From the IMG/VR virus record IMGVR_UViG_3300037246_000572, positions 1-32,112 of that record: a stretch of DNA of 32,112 nt; one strand, given 5' to 3'. The stretch comes from a virus. Position 1 is the stretch's first letter; each line of letters starts with the position of its first letter. Below are positions 7,307 through 14,318 of the stretch, piece after piece. The notes under the pieces were generated by a model, which saw nothing but the letters and a program-made list of their open reading frames with translations, did no database searches and was not told the origin of the DNA. The position numbers and the translations under genes are program-made.

Positions 7307-7309
7307 CCC

Positions 7310-7768
7310 CTAGTTGAGGGGGCTGTTCATCACCCTGATCTCTTCCTTCTGCTTGTAGCAGAGGGCGATAGACAAGGATGTCTTGTCACGCAGGGCCTGA
7401 TAGAAACCGTGGAGCTTGCGATAGAGGGCATCCGAGGCGTAGTACTTGTTGCGTGACTCGATGACGAGAGGGTTCTGGGTGACTTGTTCTCTGATCCCAG
7501 GCTCCGTGATCTTTACACCGTTGTCATGCGCGAACCGCCTACATTCCTGAGCAGCCCTAGTCTCAGCGATCTCTGAGTACTGCTTGTGCCTTGCTGCCTG
7601 GGCGTGTAGCTCAGCAGATAGGTCAGCATAGTACGCAATGATGCGAGGTAAGCTCATCATATCCTGATCAATTGTTTCCTCACCTAAGCTCATGTCAGCA
7701 TCGAGATCGAGTTCGATCTCCTGCTCTACCCATACTCCATCTTCCAGATGTTCAAGTCTAATTAGCAT
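7310..7768 (-). CDS. Helical protein, possible UvsY-like recombination mediator
   Basis: 152 residues: an acidic N-terminus (ELDLDADMSLGEETID), then a long helical region with 'AYYADLSAELHAQAARHKQYSEIAE', 'GVKITEPGIREQVTQNP' and a last helix 'GFYQALRDKTSLSIALCYKQKEE'. The layout of coiled helices, a KxTE element and a basic last helix recalls small phage UvsY-type mediators, and the place between polymerase and SSB/recombinase suits one. I see no diagnostic motif, so this role is inference. Its ATG overlaps the polymerase stop by 11 bases and its TAG directly abuts promoter P1. Confidence 0.7.
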   Translation of the reverse strand: MLIRLEHLEDGVWVEQEIELDLDADMSLGEETIDQDMMSLPRIIAYYADLSAELHAQAARHKQYSEIAETRAAQECRRFAHDNGVKITEPGIREQVTQNPLVIESRNKYYASDALYRKLHGFYQALRDKTSLSIALCYKQKEEIRVMNSPLN

Positions 7769-10322
7769 TGAGTTCTGCCTCCGACCAGCTGTTACCTACG
7801 CCTACCTTCATGTTAAACTTCCAGCCCTCTAGCTGAGGCACTGGCATTGCTGCTATCTCCTTGACCTTGGGCATGAACCACTCAACGTGCTCATCCCTCA
7901 CCTCCCATGCCCCGGAGTCATGTACTGTGAGGATCAGGAAGATGTCTTCATCCGACAACTCACCTGTCTTGATCTTCTCAATGAGGTGCTCATCCACTGC
8001 GTTGAGGCACCGCACCGTAACTGAGTTAGCGGGTGACTGAATGCTTCCGTTCACCGCTTGCCGTTCAGCGTTCAGCACAGCCCACTCATTGCCTGAGTTG
8101 AGGGTGCTACCCATGTGCTTCATCCTCCCGAAGGGGGTGATGAGTAGGCCAGCGTTGGCTGAGATCCTAGCCACTGTCTCCTTGAAGTACACAGCCGCAG
8201 CCGGGAACCTCTCATCCAAGGAGGCGTAGCCCCTGTTAATCATAGCGTCGTCGATGCCATGTTCCTTCCCATCCGCATCCTTCCATGTCAGCTTCTTGAG
8301 TGAGTGCCCTTCCTTCGCACCATAGATACGGCTGAAGTTGACAGCCTTGGCGATGTCTCGGTTGTGATCCAGCACCTGCTCGATCGGTATCTCAAGGAAG
8401 GCAGCAGCCGTGGCCTTATGGATGTCCTGGCCTGACCGGAAGACCTCCTGCATATCCTTATCCCCTGACATGATAGCCAAGGTGACCAGCTCAATCTGGC
8501 TGAAGTCACCGTACACCACCTTGTATCCAGGGTCACAGACGAACATGTCTCGCAGGTTGCCCAGCCCCTTAGCTATCCGATCCTTGTCCAGTCTAGGTAT
8601 CTGGTGGAGGAAAGGCACAGCGACACGACCATTCACCGTGCCATGAATCATCACACCTATCCTAGCTCTACCGTCACCCTTAGACAGTAGCTTAGCGTTC
8701 TTCATATACGTTCCGGTGAGTTTCGTAAGTGACCGGAATCGCATGATATCCTCCACGAGAGGTAGCTTAGGCGCTAGCTTAAGAAGCCTATGCTTATCTG
8801 TACAGTAACCCTTCGCCTTCCTCTTGTCTTCGATGTCCTTGAAGAACCCTGCGTTCTTGATAGCCTCGGCCACCTCGTTGTGAGCATCCGGGTTGAACTC
8901 AGGCCATGTCGCTGCCTTCAGGCTCACGAGGAGGTCATCCCTTTCCTTGGAGAACTCCACTGTCAAGGCGTCGATCACATCAGGGTCAAGCCTCGTGCCG
9001 TACCACTCAGCCCTGAAGAGGGTACGGATGAAAGGATGTACCTCATCCAAGTACAGCTGCCATACATCAGGCAGGGCCTGAAGGCGAGGGAAGTACCGGC
9101 AGAACAAACGGTACACGTTCTCCGCATCCTTGCTGCCGTACTTCCACATCAGGTTGTCAGGCACATGGTCGTAGGTATTCTTCAGTACCTTACCGTGACC
9201 GGTGATCTTCTTCAACTCCTTGCTGTAGTCACCCGTGTCCAGCTCTAGGTCAGACAGGTACTCAAGGTCATGAGGCGGGTGCTCCCAAAGAAGGTGGTGC
9301 ATAAGCATTGTGTCAAAGAGGAATCCCTTGACCTCAATTCCACAATGCTTACGCAGCACGCACATATCGTATTTGATATTATGCGCTGCCTTTGGAATGT
9401 TAGCATCCTCAAAGATCACCCTCAACATCTCGATGGTATTGTACCTATCACCCTTGCTCCATGAGTTCTTCAGCTTCCAGTCAGTACCATCAGGGTCATG
9501 GTTGTAGAAGGGTACCACAGCTGAGGTAACCTCAGCCTCATCGTACCCCCAGCTGAACTGCATACATATCATAGGCTCATCTGACCAAGGCAGGCCCCGT
9601 GACTCAGTATCGAAGGCGAACATACCCTTCTCCTGAATCTTCTCGATCATCCAGCTCAGGTCAGCTGCGTTCTCGATCAGCTTGTATGGTGTGTCCACTG
9701 CCTTGGGGTTGATAAGATTCCCCTCAACGCAGGACTTAGCCACCCTCAGATCCTTGGTGATGGTACTCTCAAGGCGGGGGTCAGGGTTCATGAAGAGGGC
9801 GTTCGGATCAGATGACACCACCACGTTGTACTCTTTCGTAAGGGTATCATCGTGGGGAAATTTAACCTTGAAGACCTGACCATGAAGCTTGTTGATACCA
9901 CCATCACCCATGAGATTGAAGGCACGTAGAGTCTCAGCTCCCATCAGCACTACCACATCAGGGTCCACTGCCCTCAGCTCATCAGCGAGGTGGCCCATGC
10001 ATGCCCTGATCTCAGGCACCGCTGGCTTACGCTTGGGAGGGCAGCACTTCACCAGCCCGGTGAGGTACACATCCTCAGTGCTTAGGGTTGCCAGGGCACA
10101 CAGATCCTCCAGCTTCTCGACGTTCCTGCCCTTGCCTAGGGTGCCCTGGTCCCTCATATCCGGGGCCTTGAGCACCACCATCACCTTATGGGGCTTAGGT
10201 GCCTCTATATTCTTCACACGGGGCACGGAACAGAGGCTCTGCCCTGCGATCTGTACGTATTTGGTAAGGTGCCCTAGCTTGCATGCCGGTTGGCCCTCAC
10301 AGGCGATCTTACAGCTCTCCAT
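7758..10322 (-). CDS. polA: Family A DNA polymerase with N-terminal UDG-like and 3'-5' exonuclease domains
   Basis: 854 residues. Residues 1-200 resemble family 4 uracil-DNA glycosylase, as in the SPO1 DNA polymerase: Cys-rich N-terminus, 'VKCCPPKRKPAVPEIRAC', 'DPDVVVLMGAETL'. The glycosylase active motifs are altered (LKAPD for GEAPG, SDPNAL for the HPxxL motif). A DEDDy exonuclease follows: FDTESRG (about 238), AHNIKYD (about 315), YGSKD (about 397). Polymerase motifs are TVNGRV (about 563), motif A GDFSQIEL (about 606), motif B RDIAKAVNFSRIYG (about 656) and motif C VHDS (about 801), where the usual Glu is Ser. This is the replicative polymerase. ATG 10322 lies five bases after GGG; 10325 is equally possible. 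Confidence 0.95.
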   Translation of the reverse strand: MESCKIACEGQPACKLGHLTKYVQIAGQSLCSVPRVKNIEAPKPHKVMVVLKAPDMRDQGTLGKGRNVEKLEDLCALATLSTEDVYLTGLVKCCPPKRKPAVPEIRACMGHLADELRAVDPDVVVLMGAETLRAFNLMGDGGINKLHGQVFKVKFPHDDTLTKEYNVVVSSDPNALFMNPDPRLESTITKDLRVAKSCVEGNLINPKAVDTPYKLIENAADLSWMIEKIQEKGMFAFDTESRGLPWSDEPMICMQFSWGYDEAEVTSAVVPFYNHDPDGTDWKLKNSWSKGDRYNTIEMLRVIFEDANIPKAAHNIKYDMCVLRKHCGIEVKGFLFDTMLMHHLLWEHPPHDLEYLSDLELDTGDYSKELKKITGHGKVLKNTYDHVPDNLMWKYGSKDAENVYRLFCRYFPRLQALPDVWQLYLDEVHPFIRTLFRAEWYGTRLDPDVIDALTVEFSKERDDLLVSLKAATWPEFNPDAHNEVAEAIKNAGFFKDIEDKRKAKGYCTDKHRLLKLAPKLPLVEDIMRFRSLTKLTGTYMKNAKLLSKGDGRARIGVMIHGTVNGRVAVPFLHQIPRLDKDRIAKGLGNLRDMFVCDPGYKVVYGDFSQIELVTLAIMSGDKDMQEVFRSGQDIHKATAAAFLEIPIEQVLDHNRDIAKAVNFSRIYGAKEGHSLKKLTWKDADGKEHGIDDAMINRGYASLDERFPAAAVYFKETVARISANAGLLITPFGRMKHMGSTLNSGNEWAVLNAERQAVNGSIQSPANSVTVRCLNAVDEHLIEKIKTGELSDEDIFLILTVHDSGAWEVRDEHVEWFMPKVKEIAAMPVPQLEGWKFNMKVGVGNSWSEAELNAN

Positions 10323-10383
10323 CATGTCCCTTTCTCTTCAATTCCCACCAGATATGCAGCCTCAGGCAGAACCGCAGAAGCAT
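10309..10383 (-). CDS. Possible 24-residue basic peptide upstream of polymerase
   Basis: MLLRFCLRLHIWWELKRKGH(DGEL) starts in the 110-base gap before the polymerase and ends inside its first codons. The peptide is amphipathic and basic with Trp-Trp. There is no good ribosome site, only a weak AAGTG. It could be a leader peptide or chance; it is listed because gaps in this genome usually hold small ORFs. Confidence 0.25.
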   Translation of the reverse strand: MLLRFCLRLHIWWELKRKGHDGEL

Positions 10384-10435
10384 ACGAGTACACTTCAGCT
10401 TAACTATAGTATAACAAGTGTGTAGGTCTTCTCTC

Positions 10436-10741
10436 CTACTCACCACCACCCCACCTCATCATCTTGTACAAAGCTATCAAACCAGTAGGCACTATGCTAC
10501 CACACTTCACGCAGGGTATCTCCCAGCTATTGTTACCGAGGTCGTCGGTGCTCCAGTTCTCCTCATACCTATGAGAGTAGGCCCCCCAGGGTTCATCACC
10601 GCAGTAGTGGCTGATCCATAGAGGTATCGCCACCGATTCAGGGAGGCTTCGCCTCAACACCCACTCACCTTCCTCTATCAGGGTAGTGAAGGCTGTTCCC
10701 TCACCTGCCCAGCCTGCTTCCTTAAGGTCAGGTTCCTTCAT
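10436..10741 (-). CDS. CxxC/amphipathic-helix family protein, paralogue A
   Basis: 101 residues. The middle has 'EEGEWVLRRSLPE' and 'WISHYCGDEPWG'. The C-terminus is CVKCGSIVPTGLIALYKMM followed by RW. The C-x2-C, proline and hydrophobic helix pattern recurs in seven other proteins of this window. The upstream H-x-C plus the CxxC could make one zinc site. No function is known to me. Its ATG at 10741 overlaps the DUF2061-like stop. It lies between that gene and the polymerase. Confidence 0.75.
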   Translation of the reverse strand: MKEPDLKEAGWAGEGTAFTTLIEEGEWVLRRSLPESVAIPLWISHYCGDEPWGAYSHRYEENWSTDDLGNNSWEIPCVKCGSIVPTGLIALYKMMRWGGGE

Positions 10742-11003
10742 CAGATCTCCCGGCCACTAGGCCCCGTTGAAACTCCGAGCGTCCACCCTGGTGAGCCTCT
10801 TCCTTTCCGAACATGACCTTCAGGCTCCAGAATCTATCATGGTAGTAGAAGATGAGTACCCCCAGCACCAAGTCAATGAGTGCCAAGGCACTACCAAACT
10901 GCCATGAACCAGTCAGACCGAAGCCAACCGCGAAGTGTACGAGTAGCATGATGCTCTTGTAGCTCAGCGTCTTAGCACAGGCTCTACGAGGTAGGCTTGA
11001 CAT
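10728..11003 (-). CDS. DUF2061-like two-pass membrane protein
   Basis: 91 residues. 'KTLSYKSIMLLVHFAVGFGLTGSWQFGSALALIDLVLGVLIFYYHDRFW' has the features of the DUF2061 family: KT.SY at the N-terminus, two hydrophobic helices, and a closing YYHxRxW. The family is a small membrane domain of unknown function, common in bacteria and sometimes in phages. Start at 11003, overlapping the previous stop as TAATG, with GGGGTG nine bases upstream. The C-terminal 25 residues are a charged extension. Confidence 0.72.
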   Translation of the reverse strand: MSSLPRRACAKTLSYKSIMLLVHFAVGFGLTGSWQFGSALALIDLVLGVLIFYYHDRFWSLKVMFGKEEAHQGGRSEFQRGLVAGRSDEGT

Positions 11004-11089
11004 TAGCATGCACCCCATCTAAGTATGTTGTATGCTGTGACTATGAGCCCAATAACTGCACCCAAGATTGCACCCTCTACCCACTGCAT
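11003..11089 (-). CDS. 28-residue membrane micro-protein
   Basis: MQWVEGAILGAVIGLIVTAY(NILRWGAC) is a single glycine-rich hydrophobic span ending in a basic, Cys-terminal tail. A GGAGG ribosome site lies five bases upstream. The start overlaps the upstream stop (TGATG) and the stop overlaps the DUF2061-like start (TAATG). The strong ribosome site argues for real translation. It may form a complex with the two adjacent membrane proteins; this is inference from gene order. Confidence 0.65.
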   Translation of the reverse strand: MQWVEGAILGAVIGLIVTAYNILRWGAC

Positions 11090-11253
11090 CAGATCCTCCG
11101 ATCCTTCTTTAGTGCGTCCTGTTCCTTGTGATATTCATATACTTCTCTGAATGTGTAGCCGAACTTGTATACCTGAACGAGATAACCCGCTCCTCTCAGT
11201 AGCAAGCCCGGTCCAAAGATGACGCCTAGTACCCCAAGAATAATCCACCACAT
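11089..11253 (-). CDS. 54-residue membrane protein
   Basis: MWWIILGVLGVIFGPGLLLR gives one membrane span, followed by an aromatic and charged tail (VQVYKFGYTFREVYEYHKEQ). GGGGG lies five bases before the ATG. The start overlaps the upstream stop as TAATG and the stop overlaps the 28-residue ORF as TGATG. Part of a run of four membrane genes between 10728 and 11723. No family recognised. Confidence 0.7.
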   Translation of the reverse strand: MWWIILGVLGVIFGPGLLLRGAGYLVQVYKFGYTFREVYEYHKEQDALKKDRRI

Positions 11254-11723
11254 TAGATCCCCCTATCAGGAAGGATGTCCCTCTTCGCCACGATGAAGGG
11301 CCCTTCACCAAACCCATACTGCTCATCGAAGTGAGCCAGTACGTATCCCTCTACAGCCTGAGTGATGACGATGGTGTAGTAGAACCCCATCGTTGCACAC
11401 AGATGGTTCTCATAGAGTAACTCAGCGGCGATGGCATCTTCTTCATTCATCTTAGCCCCACCTCTCTCGTAGGTGTCAAGCTCATTCACCAACCGCTGCC
11501 ACGTATTGAGCAGCTGGATGGAGGTGTCGTGGAGGTCAGGTGAGAAGCATATCTCAGCCCCATCCACGATGACACCTGTGTCTATCGAGAAGGGCTTGTA
11601 CTCCTGGCCCTCTGCCTGATACTGTACCAGTGCCAGCAGTGCTATCACAACGATAGCAAGCAGGCACCATGCCTCAGGTGAAACCCTAGGCTTCCGATGT
11701 TCCTTCAGTCTACTTCCGTTCAT
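11253..11723 (-). CDS. Membrane-anchored protein, N-terminal span
   Basis: 156 residues. A basic N-terminus (GSRLKEHRKPR) precedes a span at about residues 18-34 (WCLLAIVVIALLALVQY), then a long soluble domain with two Cys (AEICFSPD, NHLCATMG) and helices. By the positive-inside rule the domain is likely periplasmic, where the Cys could pair. Start at 11723 with GGAGAAAG upstream; 11801 would lie inside another gene. No family recognised. Regulation of an envelope function by the phage is possible but unsupported. Confidence 0.7.
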   Translation of the reverse strand: MNGSRLKEHRKPRVSPEAWCLLAIVVIALLALVQYQAEGQEYKPFSIDTGVIVDGAEICFSPDLHDTSIQLLNTWQRLVNELDTYERGGAKMNEEDAIAAELLYENHLCATMGFYYTIVITQAVEGYVLAHFDEQYGFGEGPFIVAKRDILPDRGI

Positions 11724-11859
11724 ACTCTTTCTCCTTCTCATCAATGTAGTGTTCACAGTTCTCACATGGTATGTGATTACAGCCGTCGCTTGTTGGATCA
11801 CCAGGGCATTCCTTCTTCCCCGGCCAGAAGTGTCGCCCGCATTGGCAGCAGATGGTCAT
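11710..11859 (-). CDS. 49-residue Cys-rich zinc-binding protein
   Basis: MTICCQCGRHFWPGKKECPG continues with 'CNHIPCENCEHY' and a charged helical tail. Eight Cys/His-type ligands in a short span (CCQC, C, C, CxxC, H) suggest two zinc sites or a treble clef. The start overlaps the upstream TAA as TAATG, and the 3' end overlaps the next gene by 14 bases. No family recognised; a role in nucleic-acid or protein binding is a guess. Confidence 0.65.
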   Translation of the reverse strand: MTICCQCGRHFWPGKKECPGDPTSDGCNHIPCENCEHYIDEKEKEYERK

Positions 11860-12164
11860 TACCCACACCAACAGTTGCGGTACTGTGGTTTATGAGGGCA
11901 CCCTGTACCTCGGCTGGTCTTTCTAACCGGAGGTGGGCGTGTGCTACCTTGCCCTACCGCTGTGGCAAGCATGTTGCTCGCGAGTTGTGCCGCCTTATCT
12001 GCATGCCACCGAGGATCACCCTCGCACCCACACTTGGGTGCCTTGCAGTTGAACATCCACTCACTAGGGGTGGGGCGGTACATCACCTGCTCCCGCTCTA
12101 GCTCCTCCACCCTATCCTTTAACATCCGGATCTCTTCCTTCAGTTCCTCGGTGCCTTGACTCAT
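11859..12164 (-). CDS. Coiled-coil plus Cys-rich protein
   Basis: 101 residues. Residues 4-28 (GTEELKEEIRMLKDRVEELE) form a strongly heptad-patterned helix, suggesting a dimer. The C-terminal half has 'CKAPKCGC' and ends 'CPHKPQYRNCWCG', likely metal-binding. GGAG lies five bases before the ATG, which overlaps the primase stop as ATGA. The coiled coil followed by Cys clusters could make a dimeric zinc protein acting with primase, but no homologue is recognised. Confidence 0.7.
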   Translation of the reverse strand: MSQGTEELKEEIRMLKDRVEELEREQVMYRPTPSEWMFNCKAPKCGCEGDPRWHADKAAQLASNMLATAVGQGSTRPPPVRKTSRGTGCPHKPQYRNCWCG

Positions 12165-13003
12165 ACCATCTCCTCTATCACGGCCAGCTCTAGGTCATCT
12201 GGCTGGCCTGTCAATGTAATCACCTTACAGTCTATGCCAAGGGCACGCAGCTTCTTCACGGCCTTCTCCGAAGCTAGCCCAGTACCACTGTCCCACAGGA
12301 AGGTCACCTTCTTGATCTTGCTGTGTAGAATCTTGTCGATGTGCGTGTCGCTAAGGTGTGATCCGAATGTCGCAGTGCAGTGGAGGTGACGCAACCACAT
12401 GGAAACAAACGTGTTCTCCACTAGTACTAGGTCAGGCCACAGCCTGCATTCTTCCCAGCCAAGGAAGTAGTTAGTAATAGGGTGGCCTGAAGCATACCGA
12501 TACGGCTTCGGCCCAGCCTTGAACCAATCCTCCGGTGCCTTATCCTTAGCCACCCGCCTTGAGTTGTACTGCACTAGCTCACCGCTCTCGTAGACAGGTA
12601 CATACAGTCGCTTGTCGTCTTGATGTATCCGGAACTGCTGGATGCGATCCCATGTCACACCTCGTACAGCCAGCGCCTCCACCGCTAGGTCGAGGTACTC
12701 GATCTGCTTGGCATCCTTGGGCAGGGCCACCGGCTTAGCCAGCACGGTGTCGATGTTGTCCAAGGCAGGCACGTACCCAGCTAGCTCAGGTGGGTAGCCC
12801 ACCGAATCAATAAGCCTGTCAAGGGGCCACACCTCACGGCACGTAGCCCTATGACAGAAGCCCACCTGCTTAGCCACGTTGAAGTAGCAGCTCGGGTGGT
12901 CACACTCAGGGCAATCAAACTGTAGCTCGTTGCCATTCTTCTTGTTGATGGCAAAGGCACCCAGCAACCACTGAGTTATGTCAGCCTTGCTGTACTCAGC
13001 CAT
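12161..13003 (-). CDS. DNA primase (zinc finger plus TOPRIM)
   Basis: 280 residues. The N-terminal zinc-binding domain has CPECDHPSCYFN and 'GFCHRATC' (about residues 31-55), as in DnaG/T7-type primases that read the template. A TOPRIM-like domain follows: 'LVLVENTFVSMWL' (conserved Glu), 'VTFLWDSGTG' (acidic strand-loop, usually DxD) and 'TLTGQPDDLE'. It should make RNA primers for lagging-strand synthesis with the helicase at 15333-16736. It is short for the family and appears to lack a helicase domain. AGGGAT precedes the ATG. The TOPRIM DxD is DSG, so the exact metal ligands are uncertain. Confidence 0.85.
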   Translation of the reverse strand: MAEYSKADITQWLLGAFAINKKNGNELQFDCPECDHPSCYFNVAKQVGFCHRATCREVWPLDRLIDSVGYPPELAGYVPALDNIDTVLAKPVALPKDAKQIEYLDLAVEALAVRGVTWDRIQQFRIHQDDKRLYVPVYESGELVQYNSRRVAKDKAPEDWFKAGPKPYRYASGHPITNYFLGWEECRLWPDLVLVENTFVSMWLRHLHCTATFGSHLSDTHIDKILHSKIKKVTFLWDSGTGLASEKAVKKLRALGIDCKVITLTGQPDDLELAVIEEMV

Positions 13004-13070
13004 GTGCTATCCCTATGATTGCCAGCCACATCAACACGTACACCACCGCTGTGATAGCTAAGGTAATCAT
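12996..13070 (-). CDS. 24-residue membrane micro-protein upstream of primase
   Basis: MITLAITAVVYVLMWLAIIG (then IAHG) is one uninterrupted hydrophobic span. Its ATG overlaps the upstream stop (ATGA) and its TGA lies inside the first codons of the primase. There is no strong ribosome site, so translation would rely on coupling. It is the same length and arrangement as the micro-ORF before sbcD. Confidence 0.5.
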   Translation of the reverse strand: MITLAITAVVYVLMWLAIIGIAHG

Positions 13071-13255
13071 TCCGATGTCTCGTCTAGCTCTTTGATCAGT
13101 TCGTCAGCCCTCTGTACTGCGAACTTGATACTCATAGGACTGAGGGGCTTACCAAACTCATACCGCATGCTAGTAGCAAACTTCAGCGCCGCCTCGAATC
13201 GCTGCTGCTTGTCTTGGAAGAACTCAGTCACCTCAAATGTCAAGTCACTACCCAT
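13067..13255 (-). CDS. Hypothetical 62-residue helical protein
   Basis: MGSDLTFEVTEFFQDKQQRF continues through two predicted helices ('AALKFATSMRYEF' and 'SIKFAVQRADELIKELDE'). GGGGG lies eight bases before the ATG, which overlaps the upstream TAA as TAATG. No motif or family recognised. It is highly charged and soluble. Confidence 0.65.
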   Translation of the reverse strand: MGSDLTFEVTEFFQDKQQRFEAALKFATSMRYEFGKPLSPMSIKFAVQRADELIKELDETSE

Positions 13256-13407
13256 TATCTAGGCCCCCATCCACCAATCCAGGGGTTGCCCTTCATGCTC
13301 GCAGCTACCTTGTCGCAGCCCTTGCACAACCCGGATTCATTTACCTTCAGCACAGCACCACATGAGGGTACCATACAGATCCGCTTAACCTTTGCCTGAT
13401 TTCGCAT
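13255..13407 (-). CDS. 50-residue four-Cys zinc protein
   Basis: MRNQAKVKRICMVPSCGAVL, then 'GLCKGCDKVAASMKGNPWIGG'. The C-x4-C and C-x2-C pairs are spaced about 14 residues apart, as in zinc ribbons, after a basic start that could touch nucleic acid. GGAG lies six bases before the ATG. The frame overlaps the FmdB-like gene by 23 bases and stops at TAATG. Family not recognised. Confidence 0.65.
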   Translation of the reverse strand: MRNQAKVKRICMVPSCGAVLKVNESGLCKGCDKVAASMKGNPWIGGWGPR

Positions 13408-13606
13408 AGCCATCTCCTGACCAGCCACCACCCTTCAGGGAGAAGCTGCTCTTACATAGTTGTCTCTTGCATGGGGAGCAGCACTGTACATCGTTGCCAT
13501 CTTGGTCAACTCCCATCTTAGTACACTCAGTCAACGGCTCAGCCGTGATCCTCTGCTGTACCACTGTCTCATGGTTCGACTCGCATAGGTACTCGTAGTA
13601 CGGCAT
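13385..13606 (-). CDS. FmdB-like zinc-ribbon protein
   Basis: 73 residues. The start MPYYEYLCES, an internal 'CCSPCKRQLCKSSFSLKGGGW' region and the closing GYAKSG follow the FmdB family (usually MPxYEY.C..C...CP.CG...F.L.GGGW...Y). The second Cys of the first pair is replaced by SNHE, with extra Cys around the second pair, so the metal site is modified. These proteins are annotated as putative regulators without proven function. ATG 13606 chosen because the family begins MPxYEY; a GTG at 13615 has GGGAGG upstream. Confidence 0.78.
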   Translation of the reverse strand: MPYYEYLCESNHETVVQQRITAEPLTECTKMGVDQDGNDVQCCSPCKRQLCKSSFSLKGGGWSGDGYAKSGKG

Positions 13607-13616
13607 GATGTCCACC

Positions 13617-13934
13617 TTACCTCCCTATCCTATCAGCCACGAGCTTCGCCGTTTCTTCATCAACGAGAGGGCTGAGGTCTAGCTCACCATAGTGCTCATT
13701 GAAGTACGTACTGTGGGCTATGATGACATCAGATTTGTTAGGAGCACAGTCCACGCATACCCATGTCTTGTAGGCTAGAGAGGGGTACCCTGCGTGACCA
13801 CTCAAGTATCTCTTGTAGTACCACATGGGCTCACCCTTCACATCATCGGCACACTCATCACACCTACGATAGAACCACTTAGGTGTACGCATACGGATCA
13901 ACTTGATGACTCTGTTCAGCTTGTCTCGCCTCAT
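13617..13934 (-). CDS. Zinc-finger protein with two CxxC pairs
   Basis: 105 residues. A basic N-terminus (RRDKLNRVIKLIRMR) is followed by YRRCDECADDVKG and, about 30 residues later, TWVCVDCAPNKSD, making one four-Cys site around an aromatic core (MWYYKRYLSG). The pattern resembles treble-clef or DksA-like small zinc proteins but has no diagnostic features. The ATG overlaps the upstream stop as ATGA. It may bind RNA polymerase or nucleic acid; this is speculation. Confidence 0.72.
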   Translation of the reverse strand: MRRDKLNRVIKLIRMRTPKWFYRRCDECADDVKGEPMWYYKRYLSGHAGYPSLAYKTWVCVDCAPNKSDVIIAHSTYFNEHYGELDLSPLVDEETAKLVADRIGR

Positions 13935-14179
13935 CCTAGTCTGTCCACTGCATCATGATAAGTCTCCCTCAGGTAGTCAGGCTCAACCTCTCTGTCATCC
14001 TGAACATACATCTTATCCAGAGGGTCCAGCTCCATGCCCTTGTACGCACACTGTATGTCTCCTGGGTACTTTGCGTTGTGCTTCTGTGCGAACACACGCC
14101 ACTCAAGCATGAGGCTAGCTCTCTCCTCAAGCCAAGGCTCTGTCTTTCTTAGTGCCCATTCCTTGAATCTCCACCACAT
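13931..14179 (-). CDS. Hypothetical 82-residue protein
   Basis: MWWRFKEWALRKTEPWLEER is a Trp-rich amphipathic start, possibly membrane-surface binding, followed by a charged helical region ending 'YLRETYHDAVDRLG'. Start at 14179 because the preceding stop overlaps it as TGATG and GGAGG lies seven bases upstream; two earlier in-frame starts fall within that ribosome-site region. Family not recognised. Confidence 0.68.
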   Translation of the reverse strand: MWWRFKEWALRKTEPWLEERASLMLEWRVFAQKHNAKYPGDIQCAYKGMELDPLDKMYVQDDREVEPDYLRETYHDAVDRLG

Positions 14180-14316
14180 CACCATACCTCCTCAAGGGCT
14201 AGGAATATGCCGTGGACTACAGCCGCTAGCCCTACGAAAGCTGCTACAGTAAAGAAGCTACCTCCCGCTGAGCCAAGCAACCCAGCCCCACCATAGATCA
14301 TTATGTATTTCTTCAT
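14179..14316 (-). CDS. 45-residue membrane protein
   Basis: MKKYIMIYGGAGLLGSAGGS continues 'FFTVAAFVGLAAVVHGIFLALEEVW', giving one long or two short hydrophobic spans with a Lys-rich start. A weak GGGATAG precedes the ATG. The stop overlaps the next start as TGATG. No family recognised. Confidence 0.6.
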   Translation of the reverse strand: MKKYIMIYGGAGLLGSAGGSFFTVAAFVGLAAVVHGIFLALEEVW

Positions 14317-14318
14317 CT

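Noticed and set aside
10385-10435. Promoter upstream of the polymerase (TATACT/TATAGT-like boxes)
   Set aside because: No acceptable -35 at 16-18 bases; does not match P1-P3.
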